NCBI RefSeq assembly: GCF_004348995.1 | Contig: NZ_SMKQ01000058.1 | Coordinates: 1-42,824, forward strand | Source of the DNA: Nonomuraea terrae | GTDB lineage: Bacteria > Actinomycetota > Actinomycetes > Streptosporangiales > Streptosporangiaceae | Reading direction: 5' to 3' | DNA length: 42,824 bases | Part shown: positions 38,597 to 42,824 of the stretch, one piece after another | How the letters are laid out: each line of letters starts with the position of its first letter | Numbering within the stretch: the first letter of the stretch is position 1 | Made by a program: the position numbers and the translations under genes | Notes under the pieces: generated by a model | The model's input: only the letters and a program-made list of their open reading frames with translations | What the model was told of the DNA's origin: nothing | The model's database searches: none

Positions 38597-38627
38597 ACCG
38601 GGCGGCCGGGTCATCCGGCCGCCCGGT
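38597..38627 (-). terminator. Strong hairpin after the small lysine-rich gene
   Basis: ACCGGGCGGCCGG-GTCAT-CCGGCCGCCCGGT is a perfect 13-bp stem with a 5-base loop, 13 bases past the small-gene stop. The very high stability makes it a likely rho-independent-type terminator, although no U-tract follows. Confidence 0.7.
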
Positions 38628-38640
38628 CAAAGGCCCGGGG

Positions 38641-38766
38641 TCACGCCTCGTCCGGCGGAGCCTGCCTGGTTTCCTTCTTCGTCTCCTTGGCCTGCCTGCT
38701 GGTCTTGATGGCCTGCTTCTTGGACTTGCCGGACTTGGCGGCCGGTTTCTTCTTGGTGTCAGCCAT
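38641..38766 (-). CDS. 41-residue lysine-rich protein
   Basis: The short frame reads MADTKKKPAAKSGKSKKQAI followed by KTSRQAKETKKETRQAPPDEA. Nearly a third of its residues are Lys or Arg and it has no hydrophobic core, so it is probably unstructured and nucleic-acid binding or ribosome associated. The ATG is preceded by a run of seven Gs (ribosome site), the upstream region has a -10-like TATTAA with GGGTAT, and a strong hairpin follows, so the gene has a full transcription unit despite its size. No function can be assigned. Confidence 0.65.
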   Translation of the reverse strand: MADTKKKPAAKSGKSKKQAIKTSRQAKETKKETRQAPPDEA

Positions 38767-38856
38767 GGAAATTCCCCCCCTGTACGGACGAGTTGCACCT
38801 GATCGGTGCACCAAGCCCGTTAATACCCATCTAGCATCGAAACCCGACATACCGCC

Positions 38857-40764
38857 TTAAGGGGTGGTGTGTCCGGCTGTGGCGGGGGAGCGGACCGGCC
38901 GGTCGCCGGCCGGCCGCGAGGACCACACGCCCTCGCCGTGCGTCAGGCCGGGCAGCCGCTGCTCGAACACGTGGACCGCGGCCGCCGGGATCTCGCCCGC
39001 CAGCATCCAGGTGTCGCCGGCGCGCCGGGTGTCGTGCGGCGCCCCGCCCAGTGCCGCCAGCCCCGCCGTCACCTGGCCCAGCGTCTCCTCGGGCACCTCC
39101 AGCTCGAAGCGGTGGCACGGCTCGTACACCGTGGTGCCCGCCCGGCGCAGCGCCTCCATGAGCACGATCGGCGTACGCCCGCGGAAGTCGGCCGCGACGG
39201 TGACGGGCGCCTCGTACCCGGTCCTGGTCAGCGTCACGACGACGTCGGTCACCGGCCAGCCGTGCGGCCCCTCGCCCAGGGTCAGGCGGACGCTCTCCTC
39301 GATCGCCCGGTGGTAGGCCAGCGGCAGCGATCCGAGGTCGACCTCCAGCCGGTAGTCCACCCCCGAGCCGCGCGGTCCTGGCTCCACCCGCAGGCCGACC
39401 GTCGCCATGAACGCGTTGCGGCCGTGGCGGGCCATCTCCTCGACGGCCTCGCCGACGCCCGCGGGACGCTCGAAGAAGACGGGCCTGCTCGGCGCGAAAA
39501 GGGCCTCGACGCCGAAGTCCGCCGCCAGGGTCTCGGCGATGACCTCCTTCTGCACCTCGCCGTAGAGCAGGACCGAGGTATCGCCGCCGGGCAGCGTACG
39601 GGTGCCGATGAGCGGGTCCTGCTCGGCGAGCGTCAGCAGGGCGGCGTGCAGGCGCGGCTCCTGGCCGGGAGCGCGCGGGCGCACGACGGTCTCCAGGGCG
39701 GGCGGCGGGAAGTGGGCCGCGGCCGGCCCCGGCTCGCCCAGGTGGTCGCCGACGCGGATCTCGGGCACGCCCCACACCTTGACGATGTCGCCGGTCACGG
39801 CGCTGCGCCGGTCGGGGGCGCCGGCGACCTCGAGCGCGCTCACGCGTCCCTCGTAGGCGTGCGGCCCGCGGTGGAACGTCAGCCGCTCGCGCGTCCGCAG
39901 CTCACCGCCGCGGATCCGCAGCAGCGCCGCCTTCTCGCCGGAGGGCGCCCGCTGGATCGCGAACACCGTCCCCCGCACCGCCTGCGCGGGACCGGGCTGC
40001 GGCACGGACGGCAGCAGGCCGGCGACCGCGTCGAGCAACTCGGGGACGCCCTGACCGGTGATCGCCGACCCGAACAGCACCGGGTACGCGACCCCGGCCG
40101 CGCACTGCCGCGCCAGTGCCGCCCGAACCCGCTCGGGACCGGGCGTCCCGCCCTCGACGAGCACCTCCAGCAGCCCGTCGTCCCGCTCGGCCAGCACCTC
40201 GGCCGCCTCCTGGCGAGCGCCGAAGACGTCGGCCGCCTCCCCGAGGAAGCCCAGCGAACGGGTCCGCGCCCGCGGGCCGCCGATGCCGGACACGGTGTTG
40301 ACGGGGACGCAGGACGGCGACAGCCGCCGCCGGATGTCGTCCAGCAGCCCGCCCTCCCGGGCCCCAGCCCGGTCGATCTTGTTGACGAAGATCAGCGTCG
40401 GCAGGCGCAACCGGCTGAGCGCCCGCATCAGGACGCGGGTGTGCGGCTGGACGCCCTCCACGGCCGACAACACCAGCACGGCGCCGTCGAGCACGCCTAG
40501 CGCCCGGTCCACCTCGGCCGCGAAGTCGGCGTGACCGGGCGTGTCCACCAGGTTGACCCGCAGGTCACTCAGGGTGAAGGAGGCCACGGCGGTGCGGATG
40601 GTGATGCCGCGGCGGCGTTCGATCGCGTTGCTGTCGGTCTGGGTGCTGCCTTCGTCGACGCTGCCGAGCCGGTCGATCACGCCGGTCTCGAACAGCAGCC
40701 GCTCAGTGAGGCTGGTCTTGCCCGCGTCTACGTGCGCGAGGATGCCGATGTTCAGGATGTGCAT
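38857..40764 (-). CDS. OtrA/TetM-like ribosomal protection GTPase
   Basis: The 635-residue protein is an EF-G paralogue of the tetracycline ribosomal protection family, closest by eye to OtrA of Streptomyces rimosus. GTPase motifs are AHVDAGKTSLTERL (G1), RRRGITIRTAVA (switch), DTPGHADF (G3) and FVNKIDRAGA (G4). Domains II, III, IV and V follow, with the domain IV loop region near GSGVDYRLEVDLGSLPLAY. It would release tetracyclines from the ribosome using GTP. Such genes occur in non-producers too, so drug production here is not implied. ATG has GAGGGC 9-14 bases upstream; a 221-base leader separates it from the divergent ArsR gene. Confidence 0.9.
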   Translation of the reverse strand: MHILNIGILAHVDAGKTSLTERLLFETGVIDRLGSVDEGSTQTDSNAIERRRGITIRTAVASFTLSDLRVNLVDTPGHADFAAEVDRALGVLDGAVLVLSAVEGVQPHTRVLMRALSRLRLPTLIFVNKIDRAGAREGGLLDDIRRRLSPSCVPVNTVSGIGGPRARTRSLGFLGEAADVFGARQEAAEVLAERDDGLLEVLVEGGTPGPERVRAALARQCAAGVAYPVLFGSAITGQGVPELLDAVAGLLPSVPQPGPAQAVRGTVFAIQRAPSGEKAALLRIRGGELRTRERLTFHRGPHAYEGRVSALEVAGAPDRRSAVTGDIVKVWGVPEIRVGDHLGEPGPAAAHFPPPALETVVRPRAPGQEPRLHAALLTLAEQDPLIGTRTLPGGDTSVLLYGEVQKEVIAETLAADFGVEALFAPSRPVFFERPAGVGEAVEEMARHGRNAFMATVGLRVEPGPRGSGVDYRLEVDLGSLPLAYHRAIEESVRLTLGEGPHGWPVTDVVVTLTRTGYEAPVTVAADFRGRTPIVLMEALRRAGTTVYEPCHRFELEVPEETLGQVTAGLAALGGAPHDTRRAGDTWMLAGEIPAAAVHVFEQRLPGLTHGEGVWSSRPAGDRPVRSPATAGHTTP

Positions 40765-40985
40765 GGGTGCAGGAGCCCTCGAGAACTCTCGTGCCAATGG
40801 GGCGCTGGGAGATTCCGAGGCGGCGCCGCATCTCAAGCTCCTGACGTGCGATCACAGAACAACGCGGCCATCCTGTCACCGGCCCGGCAACAGCGTCCAA
40901 CCATTTACGCGCCCCGGCCACGGCGGCCACCGACTGGACACTTAGCTCTTGCGCTCACCATTGTGGTTCCGAAATACTTAGCCTC

Positions 40986-41324
40986 ATGGCACAGTATTCG
41001 GCGCCCTTGGACGGCGTGTTCGTCGCCCTCGCCGACCCGACCCGGCGGGCCGTCGTCCGGCGCCTCGGCCACGGGCCCACGACCGTCGGCGATCTCGCCC
41101 GCGAGTTCCCGATGACCCTCCCCTCGTTCATGAAGCACGTGCGGACGCTCGAATCGAACGGGCTCATCAGCACGGTCAAGTCCGGCCGGGTGCGCACGTG
41201 TGTGCTCAACCGCGAAAGGCTCGCCCTCATCGACGACTGGCTCGCGGAGCAGCGCCGGATCTGGGAGGAGCGCACCGACCGCCTCGAACAGTTCGTCACC
41301 GACCAGGAGAAGAGCAGACAGTGA
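40986..41324 (+). CDS. ArsR-family regulator of an AHSA1 operon
   Basis: The 112-residue winged-helix protein reads YSAPLDGVFVALADPTRRAV, LGHGPTTVGDLAREFPMTLP, SFMKHVRTLESNGLISTVKS and VLNRERLALIDDWLAEQRRI. It lacks the Cys metal-binding motif (ELCVCDL) of metal-sensing ArsR members and belongs to the subgroup that pairs with AHSA1/SRPBCC proteins. No ribosome site precedes the ATG and TACTTA lies 6-11 bases upstream, so the message is probably leaderless. Two copies of ACTTAGC (40940-40946 and 40976-40982) may be operator half-sites. Its stop overlaps the next start (GTGA). Confidence 0.92.
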   Translation: MAQYSAPLDGVFVALADPTRRAVVRRLGHGPTTVGDLAREFPMTLPSFMKHVRTLESNGLISTVKSGRVRTCVLNRERLALIDDWLAEQRRIWEERTDRLEQFVTDQEKSRQ

Positions 41325-41797
41325 ATCCCGAGCTCGATCTCGGCCTGGAGCGGATCATCCGGGCCCCCCGCGCCACCGTGTGGAGCGCCTGGACCGACCC
41401 GTCCCGGCTTGAGCGGTGGTGGGTCCCGGCTCCGTCCCGCTGCCGGGTGGACCACCTGGACCTGCGGCCCGGCGGGGCGTTCCTGACCCGTCTGAGTGAC
41501 GACGGGGCCGAGTTCGTCCCGCACCTGGACGCCTGCTTCCTCGCCGTCGACGAACTCGAGCGGATCGTGTTCACCAACGCGATCGACAGCACCTGGCGTC
41601 CGGCGAATCCCGCTCCCGTCGCGATGACCGCCACGATCGCCCTGAGAGATCACCCGGACGGCACGGACTACCGGATGGTCGTCCGGCACGGCGACCCGGA
41701 GGCCCGCGCCCACCACGAGAAGCTCGGCTTCGCCGAAGGCTGGGGCACGGTCGCCGGCCAGCTGACCGCTTTCGCCGAGAGCATGCTCGCGCGATGA
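41321..41797 (+). CDS. AHSA1/SRPBCC-domain protein
   Basis: The 158-residue protein has the Bet v1-like ligand-binding fold of the activator of Hsp90 ATPase homologue 1 family: ERIIRAPRATVWSAWTDPSR, ERWWVPAPSRCRVDHLDLRP, PHLDACFLAVDELERIVFTN and HHEKLGFAEGWGTVAGQLTA. It binds a hydrophobic small molecule; the family is very often encoded with an ArsR regulator, as here. The GTG start and ATGA end couple it to both neighbours. Ligand is unknown. Confidence 0.9.
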   Translation: MNPELDLGLERIIRAPRATVWSAWTDPSRLERWWVPAPSRCRVDHLDLRPGGAFLTRLSDDGAEFVPHLDACFLAVDELERIVFTNAIDSTWRPANPAPVAMTATIALRDHPDGTDYRMVVRHGDPEARAHHEKLGFAEGWGTVAGQLTAFAESMLAR

Positions 41798-42555
41798 AGA
41801 TCACCCTCACCGAGTTCGTCACGCTCGACGGGGTCAGCCAGGGCCCCGGCTCGCCGGACGAGGACACCGGTGACGGCTTCGCCCGCGGCGGCTGGCTCGT
41901 GCCCCACATCGACGGGACGTTCGTCCAGCGCGCCTCCGACTGGCTCGGCCTCGCCGACGGCCTGCTGCTCGGCCGGCGCACCTACGAGGCGTTCGCGCGC
42001 GACTGGCCGAAGATCACCGACCCGGCCGATCCGTTCGCCGAGCGGATGAACGCGCTGCCGAAGTACGTCGTGTCCAACAGCCTCGCCGAGGGGCCCTGGC
42101 ACCCCACGACCGTCCTCAAGGGCGACCCGCTCCGGACGGTCGCCGAGCTCAAGGCGCGACCGGCACGGGAACTCCAGATCCACGGCAGCGCCCGCCTGGG
42201 CGACGCGCTGCTGACGGCGGGCCTGATCGACACGCTCCGCCTCGTGGTCGCGCCCACAGTGCTCAGGACCGGCCGGCGTCTTCTGGCGGGCCCGGGTGCC
42301 ACGTCCGGTCTCCGCCTGGTCCGTCACGAGGCGACGCCGAACGGCCTGCTGCTCGTCGAATACGAGACGACAGGCCGGGCACCCCACGGCGAATATGCGG
42401 GCGTCACCGCCTTCGTCCAAGGCCGACCGGCGGAGACGCGTGACCGTACGCGCCGGTCAGGGGCGGGGCGCTGGGCGGTACGCGCGGATCACGGTCCGCT
42501 CCACCGTGTCGCCCGGCGTGCGTGGCACCCTCGCCGGGCGGGTGGTTCACCGTGA
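41794..42555 (+). CDS. DHFR/RibD-C-like reductase with an unusual C-terminal extension
   Basis: The 253-residue product starts with MKITLTEFVTLDGVSQGPGS and has the RibD_C/DHFR fold (LADGLLLGRRTYEAFARDWP, MNALPKYVVSNSLAEGPWHP, ELQIHGSARLGDALLTAGLI, RLVVAPTVLRTGRRLL), which should bind NADPH. The family normally ends near residue 205, at LLLVEYETTGRAPHGEY. Here about 45 more residues follow, Arg/Gly/Pro-rich (ETRDRTRRSGAGRWAVRADH), which looks like read-through after loss of the native stop. It is coupled to the AHSA1 gene by ATGA. The actual substrate of this DHFR-like subgroup is unknown. Confidence 0.82.
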   Translation: MKITLTEFVTLDGVSQGPGSPDEDTGDGFARGGWLVPHIDGTFVQRASDWLGLADGLLLGRRTYEAFARDWPKITDPADPFAERMNALPKYVVSNSLAEGPWHPTTVLKGDPLRTVAELKARPARELQIHGSARLGDALLTAGLIDTLRLVVAPTVLRTGRRLLAGPGATSGLRLVRHEATPNGLLLVEYETTGRAPHGEYAGVTAFVQGRPAETRDRTRRSGAGRWAVRADHGPLHRVARRAWHPRRAGGSP

Positions 42556-42824
42556 CCTCGCACGCCCGCGCCGGGCGCGAGGCTCAGTCGGGCGTACGGC
42601 GGCACGCCTAGCGAGTTCAGCTGGTCGATGAGGTGCCGGCCGGGGCGGGCGGAACCGAGCGGCGGGTGTGCGAGCCGCCATCGCGGGCGGTGGTGTATCC
42701 GCTGCCGGCGGCAGGTCCGTTCGCCGGAGCGGGACATTGACAGGTCCGTCGCCGGCGTTGACGGCTGCTCCACGCCCTTGACTTCACGGCATCGGGGCTA
42801 GAGCAGGCGGAGTTGTTCGGGCTC
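42556..42824. other. End of window without a clear gene
   Basis: I see no supported gene. The last 27 bases, read on the minus strand, give EPEQLRLL followed by TAG (42798-42800), which could be the final residues of a gene lying beyond the window. A minus-strand frame (42489-42773) has no recognisable content. Confidence 0.4.

Noticed and set aside
36312..38708. A 798-codon open frame on the plus strand
   Set aside because: It lies antisense to the tricorn protease gene and its product is Arg/Val/His-rich with no motif. It is open because of the high GC content of the real gene.
40703..40930. A possible leader ORF upstream of the OtrA-like gene
   Set aside because: It runs into the OtrA-like gene in another frame and lacks a ribosome site; its content is not natural-looking.
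42489..42773. A 94-codon minus-strand frame near the right edge
   Set aside because: Its product is Arg/Pro/His-rich, has no ribosome site, and overlaps the end of the DHFR-like gene. I could not support it.

Overview
The window is chromosomal DNA from a high-GC actinomycete. Codon third positions are almost all G or C, GTG starts and ATGA/GTGA gene overlaps are common, and several families (SAV2177-type methyltransferase, OtrA-like ribosomal protection GTPase, tricorn protease, IdeR/DmdR-type iron boxes) are typical of Streptosporangiales and Streptomyces relatives. A Nonomuraea-like organism is my inference from gene content; no rRNA or tRNA gene is present to test it. I saw no insertion sequence, prophage, CRISPR array or tRNA.

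Layout. 1-3797 (minus): a translationally coupled sugar-transfer cluster (GT2 transferase, DUF2064 transferase, rhamnose 4-epimerase-like SDR, membrane GT-C transferase cut by the window edge). 3860-4019: a frameshifted tail of a MerR regulator. 4101-5734: divergent TetR/SDR pair with two overlapping operators. 5760-8078: dialkylglycine decarboxylase and its divergent LysR regulator. 8242-11203: multi-sensor PP2C phosphatase and a convergent SAV2177-type methyltransferase. 11305-17600: an iron locus, with a siderophore importer operon damaged by an internal deletion and, across two iron boxes, a heterodimeric exporter-fold ABC pair with complementary degenerate ATP sites. 17555-20325: a secreted unknown protein and a MOSC-reductase-ferredoxin fusion. 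20477-24606: beta-propeller phytase divergent from a sugar or polyol ABC importer. 25233-28716: an operon of a reduced HyuA-like protein, a DUF917 protein and a PucR regulator. 28773-33882: small hypothetical, YigZ, isochorismate synthase, secreted SGNH hydrolase, secreted HNH nuclease, cytosolic HtrA-like protease. 33863-40764 (minus): GT4 transferase, tricorn protease, a lysine-rich 41-residue protein, and the OtrA-like GTPase, with strong hairpins in the gaps between the first three. 40986-42555: ArsR, AHSA1 and DHFR-like operon.

How genes work together. Three links are worth attention. (1) The iron locus has lost part of its import system while the second, iron-boxed transporter is open and looks functional. 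(2) Phytase and the importer share a promoter region, which suggests scavenging of phytate products such as inositol. (3) The HyuA-like protein lacks its central ATPase region and its nucleotide motif but is still kept in a tightly overlapping operon with DUF917 and PucR. This is the best candidate here for an undescribed system, perhaps ligand sensing rather than hydantoin hydrolysis; that function is inference.

Limits: all family calls are from reading translated sequence by eye. No similarity search was run.
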